Counted from the first letter of the stretch, positions 23,548 to 38,500 are shown. The stretch: 64,000 nucleotides of DNA from Diabrotica undecimpunctata (GCF_040954645.1 NC_092811.1:83771063-83835062); one strand, 5' to 3'. A program made the numbers and translations. Notes: generated by a model from the sequence alone, not told the origin.

Positions 23548-26500
23548 GTAAGTACCTACATATTTTATATAGTGGAAATAATTAATATTTTACCGATCTT
23601 GAAGGCCTAAGGCATAGATAGTTTTTATAATTTTTAGTTAACATATTACTTGGTCAACATTTTTCATCACGCTATAGGAAAATTTCGCAAGAGTTAGTTA
23701 ATAATAAGATTTAAAATAGTTTTAGAATAACACAGTTTATTGAACTCATCTTTTAAAGGTCGGTTAATTAGTTTTGTATACTTACATTTTCTAAAATTTC
23801 GAAAAAAAATTTATATAAGTTAACAGAAAGAATTAAATTTTCTTAAAATTTTCAATAAGTAGGAAAGAGACTAACGTTATGTAATATTATCTATTATAAA
23901 GTACAATTACCAGTACAATTATGAATTGCACTTATGTTTCATTTATCAAGAAAAGGTCAGGCAAACTGATAACCAAAAAAGTGGACGCAATGGGTAAGAC
24001 CAAGGAGTGTTAGTTAAGTCACTGCAGTTTATAGTCTGCGAGTATTAAATAATAAAGTAATATCATGAAAACTGTGGAAATATCGATATTGGATGAAACA
24101 ACAATAAAACATTAGGAAAGTAAATGGTTAGTGGCCAATAACCTATTATCGACCTAGTTATTTGTCAGTTAAAGCAAGGTTTTACATAGCGTCATTAACA
24201 GTCTTTTTAGTATACCTCATCCTTTAAGGACGTTGATCGCGATCATCACGGTCCATTTTACTCTGTCTGTGGCAGTTCTAAAGAGTTCTATTGTTGTTTT
24301 TCCACTCCACTGCCTCAAATTTTTCAGCAGGACGCAGAACGTGCATCGTCTCCTCGGTCCTCTTTTTGCTTCCGCTTTCCCTTGTGTAACCAATCGCTTC
24401 GATACATTTATTTCTTAGTATGTAACCAAACTAGCTCATTTTTCTGCACTTCATAGTGTTGAGTATTTCTTTTTTATCTTTCTTAAGGATTTCATGTTTA
24501 TTACATGTCGTGTCCATGATATTTTCCAGATTATTCGATAACAACAACTTTCAAAGCTGGGAAGTACTTTTTCAGTTGCGCCGTAATTGTCCAACTTCAA
24601 CTTCATATAACAGGATATGTAGCAATCAATACCCTAGTTCTAATTTCTTTTATCAGTTTTCCTTTGCATAATTCAGCATCCTGGAATGTTTCGAAAATAT
24701 TGAGTCTGGAAATCCTAAACTATGTAACACGGAGAAGACTTTAAAGCTGCCGGCTTCGTCAAATGGTTTAATTGTGCTACATTGTAAACTCCTTTTTCGT
24801 GACATTTCTTGATACAGGTGTCTAACAACTGCTTATATCTAATATCTTATGTGGACCATGTCACCAACGTTGAGGTCCTACAGCGCATGACAAAAGAAAA
24901 AGAAGTGCTTAATTTAATTAAACAACGCAAGCTTGAGTACCTCGGCCACGTGATGCGGAACGAAGAAAAATATCGAATTCTTCAACTTGTTATGCAGGGT
25001 AAAGTATTTAGCAGAAGAGGACCGGGACGCCGTCGTATCTCGTGGTTGAAAAATCTCCGACAATGGTTTGGGATGACCTCAGCGGAGCTGTTTCGCAGAG
25101 CAGTCAACAAAACCATGATAGCCTTGATGATCGCCAACATCCGGACCGGATAAGGCACTGAAGAAGAAGAAGAACAACTGCTTATAATAAATTTGGTGAT
25201 AATAATATGTAATAAACCAAATATTCAAAAGATTAAACACCATTTTTTACTCATAAACATTATATGCATGTACAGTAAGATTGCTATTTATTTTTAAATA
25301 CTAAAGGTGAAGACCGGGAAATTATATGGAAAAGTGACAAAATTTTACTGAAAAAGCATAAAAAACTCTTTAAAATAAGAGCTTGTAAAGATATTTTTAT
25401 TTCAAAAATAGCTTCAAAAGTCGATTTTTTGAAAATTATTAATATCTTTTCTAAAGTGCACAAAAAATTTAATTTTGTGTAATAATAGAAACAATATCAC
25501 ATGTATTCAGTTATTAAAATTTCAAGAAGTTTCACTTAACAGCTATTGTAAAATTGAAACTGTTTTTCCAAGACAGCTTTTTCTTCTTCTTAGAGTGCTG
25601 TCTCCCTACGGAGGTTGGCAATCATAATGGCTATTTTTATTTTTGAACTTGCTGCTCTAAACAAATAAATCGATCTGCATTGATACCAATCACGTAGATT
25701 CTTCAAACCATGAGTTCTGCCTTCGGCCAACAGATTTTCTTCCTTGAATCTTTCCCTGTATTATGAGTCTCAAAATTTCATATTTTGGTTCCCTCATCAC
25801 GTGGACTAGGTATTCTAGTTTTCTGGTTTGTATAGTGGTGATTAGTGCTGTTTCTTTACCAACCGTCTCCAGTACTTCTTTTTTGTAATTCTATCAGTCC
25901 ATGATATTTTTAATCCTCTGCGGTATAACCAGAGTTCGAAAGCCTCGATTCTTTTTAAATTGCATTTTTTTAATGTCCAAGTCTCAGCTCCATATAATAA
26001 TATTGAAAATATAATATAACAGCGAATGGTACGTAGTCTGATCTCCAAACTTAGATTTTTGCACGTTAGTGACTTCATTCGTATAAATGCTGATCTAGCA
26101 ATCTCTATTCGCCTGTTTATTTCTGCAGTATGATCATTGGTTTCATTGATTAAAGTTCCTAAGTACTAATATTTTTTCTACTTGTTGTATCACGTTACCA
26201 TTGATTGTCAATAGGTGATGTATATTTTGATATGTGATTTTATTTACAACGTTATTATGTGTAAACTATTGCGCCTACATAAATCCTGAAAGTAAGAAAC
26301 TGAAGAAAAACACTTATTTTATCGAATTGAATTTTTTAATCATTAAAAAATTTATGTTAAATATTGTAAAAATAGGTTTAAAAAGGACTGTGTGTTTTAA
26401 GTGTATAAACATTTAAAATAGCTCAGACTCATCAACATATAGAAAGTTAATTCTTTTTTATTAGAAATGTGGGCACTTTTACACCAATTTTAAAATGGAA

Positions 26501-29500
26501 TTCAACGTCATACGACCCCTAGAACACGGGTTAGCAGTTTTTTAATTTCTAGATTTTATCATTTCAAAAGCTTAATTCATAAATTCAAAATCAAAGTCGC
26601 AATATCTCTAGTTGTTATCAACGAAAATTTATGTTTTTTAAATTTGAGGTACCCTCGTTGAATATATGTGAATACTGACAATTTATGAATTGTTTCTTTA
26701 GCCAAGTAATTTGTTTCAACAATTTTACAAAAATTTTACTTTTCTTTTAATATTAGTTGTAAAAAAGGTTATGAAAAGATAGATCTCTTAAATATTTATG
26801 TATTATAGTTATAATACCGTGAAGAGTGGCGAAAAATGGAGAGACCTATGTCCAGCAGTGGACAGAAGAGGTTGCATGATGATGATGATGATAGTTATAT
26901 ATAATATCTGATGAGTTCTCGGTATTTCATAAACCTATTCATACGGACACGACTATACACAATTCATCATCTAATCCTACACAACATAAACTGGAAGCCT
27001 ACCATAGCATGTTAAATAAATTAATAGAAATTCCGATGTCAAAAAAACATTTTGAGATATAATTAAACATCATTAAGCAAATAGCAGTAAACAATATGTA
27101 CAACTAACAAACAGTAGATAAAATTTTAAATCGAAAACATCCCAGTACCCAGAAAACAGAGAAAAAACCCAGTACCTTCTGCTCAATTACATATACAGGC
27201 AAAATATAACAAAAATAGCCAAATATATAGAAAAGAAAGGAATAACACCAGCTTCTATAACAAACAACAACTTGGCAAATATATTAAAAAAAAACAAGAG
27301 CTAAAGGAAAAAGCACTTAGACAGTGGTGTATACAAACTTAAATGTGTCCACTGCCCAAAAATTTACATCGGTCAAACAAGTAGAACTTTTAACAAACGT
27401 ATAGCAGAACATAAAAGGGCTTTCAATAATAGAAACAGATTCTACGTACTCACTTCACCTTCTAAATCATAATCATTCTTTTAATGCCGATTTTCAAATT
27501 CTTATTCAAAATAAAGGCCTTAAGCTATCTTTATTAGAATCTATGGAAATCAACAAATTAAAAAATACAGACATACTTCTGAATGACCAGCTGGAGACAA
27601 ACAGTTCTCCCCTCGTCAACCTATTCATTTAAAGACTAAAAAGTGTAAGCACATACCAAAAATAGATCACTTGAGAAAGGCACGCTGCTGAAACAGCTGT
27701 AGTAATAAGAATTTATAATAAATTATGTAGAAGTTTTGAAAACAAAAGTTTTCAGTTCATCTTGTATAAATAATATCCTTTAAAAATAAACTTTAGAAAA
27801 AAAATAGTTTTTTATTTGAAAATCAAATCTATTTGTCCAGTTAATTTTTCTTGACTTATGCTTATTATTTTTACAATTACTTTTCTTGACTGAAAAAGGT
27901 CACAAATATATTTTAAATAAATTAATAATTATAAATAAAAATAAATGTATGTAATTAAGTATAAATGTAATTAAGTATGTAAATTGTAACATTTTAATTA
28001 TATATACAGATTACTTCCATAATTTTTATTTATAATTATAAAAGTTTATAACAAATAATTTATGTAAAATATATTTGTAATGTTTTTGAGAAAAAGTAAT
28101 TGTAAAAATAGTAAGCATAATAACAAAAATTAACCCATATAGAATTGATTTTCAAATAAAAAAATAATGTTTGTAAAATTTATTGTTAAAAGATATTATC
28201 TCTAAGTATAATACATAAATATTTAAGTTGCTTATTATTTCATAACCTTTTCTACTTTTTAATAATAAGAGACAAGTAAAATTTTAAAATAAATATTTAT
28301 TTTAAATTGTTTAAACAACTTACTCGGTTAAATAAACAAATTACAAATTAACTAAATACATTTTTATGATATATTTAAAAAAATCATTAATTTTCGTTGA
28401 TTAGAACGGGATATATTACGACTTTCATAAATTTGAATTTGTGAATTCAGTTTTTGAAATTGTAAAAGCGCTTCACTTTTAAACCCTCAATTTTTGGCGC
28501 ATCAAGAACGGCTCATTTTTAAAGGAATCGTTTTTAATTTTTTTTTCTCTAAACTTTTAATCTTTCAACTGGTTCTTTTTGAATTAGTTATTGTTTATAA
28601 ACAAAGCACCGGTGAATTTTTGTAATAAAGGGCTAACTATTTTCTAATAAAGGGCTAATAACTTCCTACATGTTATTGCGTCTGAGTTATTTTAATTGTT
28701 TATAAGCTTAAACTACCAGTGCTTTTGCAAACCTATTTTACAATATTTAACATAAACGTTCTAGTCATTAAATGATTTAATTTAATATATTTAATAAAAT
28801 AAGCCGTTTTCTTTAATCTGGTGCTTTCATAATTGATTTAGACCTAATTATTTACGCGTAATAACGTTGTAGATAAAAGCTTTTTGCGATAAACAATTTC
28901 AATTTTACAACAACTATGAAGTAAAACTTCTTGAAATTTTTGAAAACTGAATATTTGTGATATTATTCTTCTTTTGGTGCCTATCCTCTGTAGATGTTGG
29001 CAATCACGTTGGTCCATATAATTTTGTTGACAACTGCTCTAAATAGATGTATGGTAGTCATTCCTGCCCACTGTCTGATGTTCTTCAACCACGATGTCCT
29101 TCTGCGCCCTTCAGATCTTTTGCCTTCTATATTGACTTGTAAAATTAGTTGAATTAGTTGATACTTCTCATTACGCATCACATGCCCTAAGTATGTCATC
29201 TTTCTAATTTTCACGATACGCATAATTTCCAGATATTTATTTATACGTTGGATCACAGTGTTGTTTGTAACATGATGGATATAGGAAATTCTGAGCATGC
29301 GGCGGTAGCACCACATTTCGAAGGCTTCTAATTGTTTGGATGTTGCCTCCGTCAAGGTCCAGGCTTCGACTCCATATAAAAGGGTAGAAAATACATAGCA
29401 TCTCAAGACTCGTGTTCTTATATCAATGTTCAGGTGCATATTACATAAAATCTTCCTGAGGCGATTGAAGACAGCTCTCGCCTTTTCTATACCACATCTT

Positions 29501-32500
29501 ATTTCCTGTGAGTGGTCCCATTCCTTATTTAGGCTGCATCCAAGGTATGTAATTTTGTCGATTATTTTCAAGGGTTTATTATTAGCTGTGAATTCGTGCT
29601 GTATTACGTCGTGTTTACTTACTAAAAGTATTTTGGTCTTCTTACAGTTTAATTTCATGTCGTATCTGCCACAGGCTTCCACTACACGGTCTATTAATAC
29701 TTGCAGATCCTCCGCATTATCAGCAATCAAAACCGTATCGTCCGCATATCTTAAATTGTTTATGATTTCACCATTGATTTTTATACCTACTCTTAAACCA
29801 TATACAGTGATGAGTGCCTTAAGAACCGGCAAAATAACGCAAAAGATAGAAAACATAACACGTTGTGAAATAAAAAGAGATGAAATTAGTAGAAGTGGGA
29901 AATTATCGATAGAAACCTCTAATCTACATTAAATTACATTAGGACTATCGATAGTTTCCCACCTTTAGACGTTAGCTTATGAGCTATTTAGTTGAAGGTT
30001 AGCTTATGAACTGATTGAAGGCAATAAAGCAAATGTAAGTAAACAGTTTAATTAGTAGTAATTTGATAATTAATTCTGTGTTGACGAATACAAAATAACA
30101 AGCTATGATAATTCTGTATTGAGAAGAGTGTATGCTACGTCTCAAATCATAGTTTATTATTGATCAATACTTTAATGTTGGATAAAAAATACTCCTACTT
30201 AAACTGTTTTTACTTACATTACGTGGTACGTATTACTATGCCTGAAGTCAACCAGCTCATAAGCTAACTTCTAAAGGTGGGAAATTTTCGATAATTATAA
30301 TGTAATGTAAAGTAAATTATAGGTCAATATCGATAATTTCTCACCTCTACTACTTTCATCTCTTTTTATTTCACAACGTATTATGTTTTCTATCTTTTGC
30401 GTTATTTTGCCGGTTCTTAAGGCATTCATCCCTGTATAGCTTCCCTGAACAGCATTTCCGAGTAAATATTGAACAACGTCGGTGATAAAATGCAGCCCTG
30501 ACGTACTCCCCGTTTTATCGTGAATTCTTGTGAGGTTTCGTTGTCTACTCGTACAGTTGCCCTTTGCTGGAAGTATAAATTTTTAATTAGGCGTAAATCT
30601 TTGTCTAAACCCAAACTGAACACTGCTTATGTTTTCTATATATGCGAGAGTGAATAACAGAAAGAAGGATTTTGAATGCATGGCTCATTAAGCTTATAAT
30701 TCTGTAATCAGAGCATCTGGTGGTATTTGCCTTTTTGGAGAGAAGAATAAAGGTGAAAACTAGCCAATCTGTAGGAAATTCTGCAGCTTCATAGATTTTG
30801 TTCAGTAGATTCGTTAGGAGTTTGAGTTTTTTGTTTTTAAATAGTTTCAATATTTCGGCTTGTATGTTATCAGATTCAGGTGCTTTGTTGGTTAGAAACA
30901 CTCAATTTTAAAGGTTTTTTTATGTTTTTTTCATCAAATTTATCAAAAGCACTTATTCTTCTTAGAGTGCCATATCCCTACGGAACGTCGTCGACTACCA
31001 TGCTTATAATACTGTTATACTGATCTCGGTCTTGCACTACGTGTAGCAATTGGTCCGCTGTCAAACCTGTCCACTGCCGCAAATTCCTCAACCAAGAGAG
31101 TTTCTTCCGTCCTTTCCTTCGATTTTATCGTTGAGAATTAGCCAAAGGAACTCATATCTTGGTCCTCTGATTATATGTCCAAGATATTCTAGTTTACGCC
31201 TCTTAATAATATTTAATAGAGTTCGTTGATGTCCCATTCTTCGAAGAACTTCTTCGTTTCTGGTTCTGCTAGTCCATGGAATTTTTAGTATCCTTCGATA
31301 CAACCACATCTCAAACGCCTCGATTTTATTCATGATATCGGCGTTTAAAGTCCAAGTTTCACATCCATACAAAAGTACAGACCACACGTAACATCTTGTA
31401 AACTTTTCACGGATTTCCAAATTTAATGAGTTATTGGATAATAGAGGCTTGAATTTTTGAAATGAGTTTCTTGCATGTTCAATTCTACATCGAATTTCAA
31501 AGGATGGATCCAGATTTTGGGTAATCCAACATCCAAGGTATTTGAATCTCTGAACTCTCTGCAGCGGTTGTTGGTTTAATATCAATTGGGTTGCGCCGAT
31601 ATCCACTTTACTGGTCACCATGTATTTAGTTTTATCGATATTTATCGACAGTCCCCAATTTGTGCATTCCATGTCAACAATATTGATTAGCTCCTGCAGA
31701 TCGTCGATGTTTTCAGCTAGAATCACAGTATCGTCGACGTACCGTATATTGTTAATTATTTCTCCTCCTATGATAATTCCTTTTTGATCTTTTAAAGCTT
31801 CCCTAAATAGATTCTCAGAATACACGTTAAAGAGGGTGAGAGACAGTACACAGCCCTGTCTTACGCCTCGTTCAATACTGATTGGCTTTGATTCTCTGTT
31901 GTTGGTATTAATAATGGCTGTTTGGTTATAGTAAAGTTTGGCAATAAGTTTGATGTCTTTCTCATCTAGTTGGATGCTCTGCAAGGCGGTAATTAGTCAG
32001 CTATGCTGAACGCGATCAAATGCCTTTTCGAAATCAATGAAGCATATATATACGGGTTTTATTACCTCCCAACATCGTTGAAGGAGTGTTTGCATAGAAA
32101 ATAGTGCTTCTCTAGTTCCAAGGCATCTCCGGAACCCGAACTGCTCTTGACTAATTATTTCTTCGCACTTGTTGTTAATTCGGTTTAGAAGAATATGCAA
32201 AAGTATTTTAACGGCATGGCTCATTAAACTAATGAGTCTACAATCGCTACATTTTTTAACGTTTGGTTTCTTAGGTAGAGGAATAAAGATCGATTTTAAC
32301 CAGTCCGATGGAATTTCACTGGTATCATATTTTTGATTGAAAAGTACAGTGAGTTCTTTTATATTGTCATTTGAGAGTAATTTTAGCCATTCGCTGTATA
32401 TTTGATCTGGTCCACTGGCTTTGTTGTTTTTGGCTTGGTGTATGGCTTTTTCCACTTCAGCTTTTAAGATTGATGGTCCTGTATTTGCACTTAAGTTAGG

Positions 32501-35500
32501 TAGTGATCCTCGATCATCCTTAAGTAATGCTTTAATGTAGTTTTCCCATTCCTCCATTACTTCGTCTTCTAGGGATAGTGCATGACCTTCATTATTCGTT
32601 AATGTTATGGGTGTATTTCTTTTGTGTACTGTAACTTCTTTTATTTTCTTATGTGTGTTAAATTCGTCATGTTTTCGTTGCAATTCTTCTAGTTCCTCAC
32701 ATTTTGCTCGCATCCATAACTCTTTGGCTTCCCTGATTTTTCTTCGAATCAGATTATGCTTTCGTTTATACTCTGAGTTATTTCTATTTTTAAGCTGTCT
32801 TCTTTCGTCCATCATTTCGATTATTTCATCTTTCATCCACGCTTGCTTTTTATAATGGGTGACAGTTCCACTTTGCGTTGCTGTATCGATGATACCAGTC
32901 TTTATGTTATCCCATCTTTCTTCGACTGTTAGTACGTTGTATACTTGTGTGATGTTGTCTCGAATTTTTTCGTTCATTGTCTGCTCAAAGTGATGTTTAA
33001 ATTCTTCTTCTTTTAATTTTTGTCTATCGTATTTCTTTGTAATGGAAGGCTTTTTGATTGTCTTTAATTTTAGGTTGATTCTAGATGCCAGTAAATTGTG
33101 ATTTCTTGGCTGCGTCGGCACTTGGATATGTCTTAGTACATTTACATGAGTTTCGAAATCTATTGTTAATCATGATATAATCTATTTGGTTACGCATTAC
33201 ACTACCATGGCCATCTCTCGGTGATATCCATGTATAGAGACGTCTTTTTGGTTGTTTAAAACATGTGTTGGTGATAACAAAGTTTTCCTCTTGGCAGAAC
33301 TCCACCAATCTATCACCTCTTTCGTTTTTTCCCCAAGACCGAATCCTCCAGTAATTCCGGGAGTCTTCTCCTACTTTAGCATTGAAGTCTCCCATTATTA
33401 CACAGATTTCGTGTTTTTTGTGTTATTTAGTGCTTGCTTTAATACATGGTAAAATTCATTAATTTCGTTGTCTGTACTGTTACTTGTAGGAGCGTATACT
33501 TGTATTAAGTTTATATTAATCTTACTTTTAATAGTTATCATCATTATTCGCTCTGAAAGAGGAACAAATTTGTCAACCAGGTTTTCAAGTCGTTCCTCGA
33601 GAATTATAGCAACACCATTTTCATGAACATCATCCGTTTTTCCGGAGTAATAAGTAATATAACCTCCACTTTTTACAGTTCCCGATCCGGTCCATCTAGC
33701 TTCGCTAATTCCAAGGACTTGCAGGCCCAGACGTTTCATTTCGAGTTGTACATTTTTTAGCTTTCCTGATTGATATAAAGTTCTAACATTCCACGTAGCA
33801 ATATGTTTTATTAATGATCTATTTTTATTTTTATTTTTTCCCTCCGGAGATTCTTAGCACCCCTGTCTCATTAAAGGGACGCCGGAGACTCGGGGCCGTA
33901 GTATGATTTGTATTTGCCATGGAGCTTTTCTTGGGAGATTTAGTGCAGTAGTTTCCCATTGCTTTCTGCACCACAGTATCACAGCCAGTTAAATCATTAT
34001 GGGATTGCCGCCTGTGGGTGTCTGTCGTCAAACCTGCTAGATGTCATTCTAACAGCCTTGATTCAGTAATGACATCACTGCTGCCTAATGCCATGCCCTC
34101 AGTTGATCCGCGGGTACTTATTTGGTTAAGCCTTATTCTTACCTGCCCTGCATATCTGCAGGAACATTCCCTATCAGCCATTGGGGGTTGAGGACATTCC
34201 CCGCCCAGTCTGTCTTACGCAAAGTATTGATAGGCTCCTACTCAATTCAAAGTCCCTCCTCTACGCAAGCTGAGACCGGCACGGAAAAAAGCACTTATTA
34301 GATATCCTTAAAAATCCTTAGTTCTTTAGTCTATTGGCAGAGGCTCTCGTGGGTGGGATCAGTGATCCACTAACATAATAGTAATGTTAATATGTGGCAT
34401 TGAACAGATCAAAATGATACATTTAAAGACAAACAAAATAAATAGTTTCTTAAAATTTAAACTGTTAAAACTAAAAAGCTAATAGTATTCATTTCATATT
34501 GGCGTAGACCCCGAGATCTAGTGTGAAATATATTTATATACTAATATTTATTTAAAAATTCAAATAATCTTGTTTTCATTATTTAATAATTTAATACTTC
34601 GTATCTTGAAAGTAATTACTCCTATTGCATAATAAAATTGTAACGATTCTTAGAATATAATATTGTGAATTCTACGAAGTCAGATACAAAATAAAATAAA
34701 AATACGCAAATATATTATCAGCAAAATGTGTGAATGTTTTAATATAATATATGTTTTTTCAATACATTCTCAGTTTGGTAAAACTGTACTAAATTTGTTC
34801 CTATTATACATTAAAAAAGCAAATGATAATAATAATAATTATAATAATTTGCAATGAATATTAAATTTCTATATTTGTATTCTGTCTGTATTTTCTACTC
34901 TTAAAATCTCCCATTTGAGCCCAAATCACAAGAGAGCAATTAACTTAAAATACTCTTTAAACTACATGCTAATTCATACATATTGCAACAGTGGCAAATA
35001 TTAGGGCATACAGATAATATATTATTGTTTGTGAAGTAAAATTAAAAGACATTATGAAGTTCAGTCAATTTTCAATTCATCTTAAATACTTCATTATGTC
35101 TCTAAATATAATTTTATTATTTTAAATTAATAACTCTCACTTCTGACACCACTGCAGTATTTTTTATATATCTGGATATTTCTCTTGTTCTTCCTTTATC
35201 TTAGTAGGCGTCCAATTGTCGTTGATCATCGTTGTTCTTAGCACTGCTGCTTCCTTGGATTCCGTTTTGTTGCAGTGGGAACACTCTGCTGGGCATGGCC
35301 TTCTGCAAAGAGAATCAGCGTTTCTGTGGCTAACTCCGGCCCGGTGCTCAATCTTGAAATCGTATTCTTGGAGTCGTTCGATCCATCTGGCTATCTGACC
35401 CTCTGGATTCTTAAACTGCATCAACCACTTAAGGGCGGCATGGTCGGTTCAGATTAAAAACTTCCTTCCACAGAGGTATTGATAGAAGTGCTCTACTGAT

Positions 35501-38500
35501 TTGACTACTGCTAGAAGTTCTCTTCTCGTGACGCAATAATTCCGCTCAGGTTTTGAAAGAACTTTACTAAAATATCCAAGGACTCGTTCCTGTCCTCCTT
35601 GAATCTGAGATAGTACTCCCCCTATTCCCACATTACTTGCATCTGTATCTAAGACGAATTCTCCTTCTGGCAGTGGATATCCTAAAATTTGTGCTGTGAT
35701 TAAATGCTTTTTTAAGGTCTCAAAGGCATTTTGGCAGTCTGTATCCCAGCGGTAGTCTCTTGCTTCCTCTGTAAGTCGCGTTAATGGCTTAGCGATATCT
35801 GCAAACTTCTTAATAAACCTCCGGTAGTAAGTACATAGTCCAAGATAACTTCTCACTTGATGTTTGTCCGTTGGTACTGGCCATTCTTTAATGGAATCTA
35901 TTTTTGTCTTATCCACGGCCACTCCTTCTTTACTGACTATATGACCCAGATAATTGACTTTACCTTGAAATAGCTGGGGTAATGGGGAAATGTTCCCAAT
36001 TTTCATTGACGTTCGTACCAAAGTAGATGTATGTTTTTACCCTTTCTATTGGTTAAGTCTTCACACTGATTCTTCCAATTTGCTGTTCCTTCTAAGAAAT
36101 CATCATACATTTTATTGCCTTAATATTTAGTGCAAGTCCATATCTCATATCAGAAAATATCAGACTTATTTCTGTGATTCTATTCATTAACTCCTGGAGA
36201 GCTTCATATCTGTAAGCGAATACCATCGTGTCATCCACGTATCTGAGGTTATTGATACACTCTACGTTAATTCTAATTCCGGCTCCAATATCCTCGACTG
36301 CTTCTTAAAAGATTTCCTCAGAGTATATATTGAACAGCAGAGGTGCTAGTACCTTGTCGGACCTTACGTTTGATTTTGATATCATAGGATTCTCCTGCCT
36401 CTGTACGGATAGACGATGTTTGATTCTAGTAAAGATTGCTAATAATTCTTAGATAAATTTAACTTATTTTTTTAATTAAAATCAAGAAAATTGCAATATT
36501 TATTCTTTTGTTTTTTTTTTTTAGTTGGTACCAGCAAAGTTTTAGGTACAGAATTAGTTAAAAATACCTTAGACGACGCATTAGCAGCAGGTTACAGACT
36601 ATTTGGTAAGTAACCCTTTTAGTTAATTTCCATTAAAAATTATAAAAAGTCTTTTTTAGACTTAAACTGCATCTTTGATATTCGTTTTTAGATACAGCAG
36701 CTGTTTATGGCAACGAAGAAGATATTGGAAAGGCGTTAAAGGAACTGTTGCCAAAACATAATTTAACCAGAAAGGATATTTTTATAACATCTAAACTTGG
36801 TAAGGTTATACACATTCTTGATATTACTCTTTTTAATATTTTAGTAGATTGTTGATTTAAAAGGGGTTGTTTGGACTCGAAAACCTGAAAAATCTTTATA
36901 CCTACGATTTAGTCCAGAAGATATAGACTACTAAGAAATCCATTTCGGAACTAAGATCAGAAATTTATCTGATTAATTTCCAAAAAGAGTACCAAGTATT
37001 TATACAGTTAACTAAAACGAATCTGCCACTTCAGACAATATGTTCCATTATTCACAGCAAAATTTAAGACGTAAGTGCTGGCACACAGTCTAGAATTCCG
37101 GGTTCGCTTTATTCAGTTTCCAACAATTTTAATTTTTGTCATTTTTTGTTTATTCAGGCTCATGTTTCAATGCAATAAAAAACAGTTTCACTAAAAGGCC
37201 AAAACAAGGAAGTAAAAAAATATTTGTTGAAAAATACCAAAAAATCTGAATATATTCTTAACGCAAATTTTCAACACAGGTAGCACACATAGCATGTACG
37301 TGTTGTAAACCTAGATATTTTCCACAATGATGACAAAAGTATTTCATTTTTCTGTTCTTTTTCCAACCACACAAATTTCAGCGACCAATGGCTCCGGACA
37401 CCCTCTCTGATGTTCTTTGTTGTGGTTGCAAACCACAGATTTCTTGCAACCTCAGGCAAATTGATGAAACCTCTTTTTGATATGCATTCACAAGGGACAT
37501 TGATAGCATCAGTAAAAATTCTTTACGTGGTGTTGAGGAACCAGGATTACCATTGTAAATTACAAAAGTGTTTGTAATTTTTGGACGCGATCTAATTGCT
37601 GATTACCACGTAAGCCAGTCTTTGCACGTTTGTTTTTATTTGTTTTTTTAATTTTTCACACGATGTTATCAAGTATTGTGGTAAACATGTACCAAATACT
37701 CTTCTGGTACATTTTCTGCTTGTGGAAACACATACAATTTTTTCTGTTGCTTCTGATTGTTTTATTTTTGCGTATTTCATTGTAAACGTTAAAAATTAGT
37801 TTACGTGATTGTTATACATTATTATGATTGTTATTACAGCACTATTTTTTTACTAATTTTTTATATCGTAAACTTACTTTAAAACGACCTAAACACTTAA
37901 AGTAAAGGTTATAAGAAAGAAATACAGAACCTATAGTCCAACCATTAATTGAAAAGAATGACTCATTGTCAAAAATGATTCATACAGAAGAGAAAAAGCA
38001 AATTACCGGAAGGTATGTGATACCGTCATGACGCATGTACAAATGGCGACGTAATTATTTTAAATTTCGTCCAATTAAAGGTTTACTGATAGGATTGGTA
38101 AGTAAGAGCCAGCGTTCAATTGTCGCCCATACCGGCGGCAGCGATACTGGTTTTCTGTAAAATGAAAATAGGAGGCTATCATGAAGACACGTACTCCAAC
38201 ATGCTTCGAGAAATGTTTCTGCAAATTCTTTAGAGCATTGAAGAAAGTGGACCAGGCGTTCAAATTTTTTTAAACAATTTTTTTTAAACAAATTGTAATA
38301 ACTTTTTCGGCCAGATAAATATTTTTTCGGTTTTTGGGATCAATATGAAGAAAAAAGGTCTATTGTAAGTTTTCTCTAATGTTAATCGTTTTCGGGTTGT
38401 AAATAATTTAAAATTAAAAAAAAAACGCAAAACAACGACTTTCAAGGCTTAAAACCACAAATAATATTATTTTTGAAATTATCAAGTGCCTAAATTCAAG

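Noticed and set aside
26870..26895. GATGATGAT runs as independent microsatellites (also 13320, 16362, 60312)
   Set aside because: They sit at LINE 3' ends next to CAGCAGTGG motifs and inside target duplications, so they are RTE tails.
27660..27700. Possible hammerhead ribozyme near GAAAGGCACGCTGCTGAAAC
   Set aside because: The GAAA and CTGA-like pieces are present, but I could not form the three stems by eye.
37592..37780. Separate gene on the minus strand with a SRKCTRRVFGTC stretch
   Set aside because: It continues into the piggyBac C-terminal text and is best read as part of that relic.
38055..38291. Two overlapping minus-strand ORFs (RKPVSLPPVWATIERW, and a shifted version)
   Set aside because: No recognisable domain; region overlaps a dispersed repeat.
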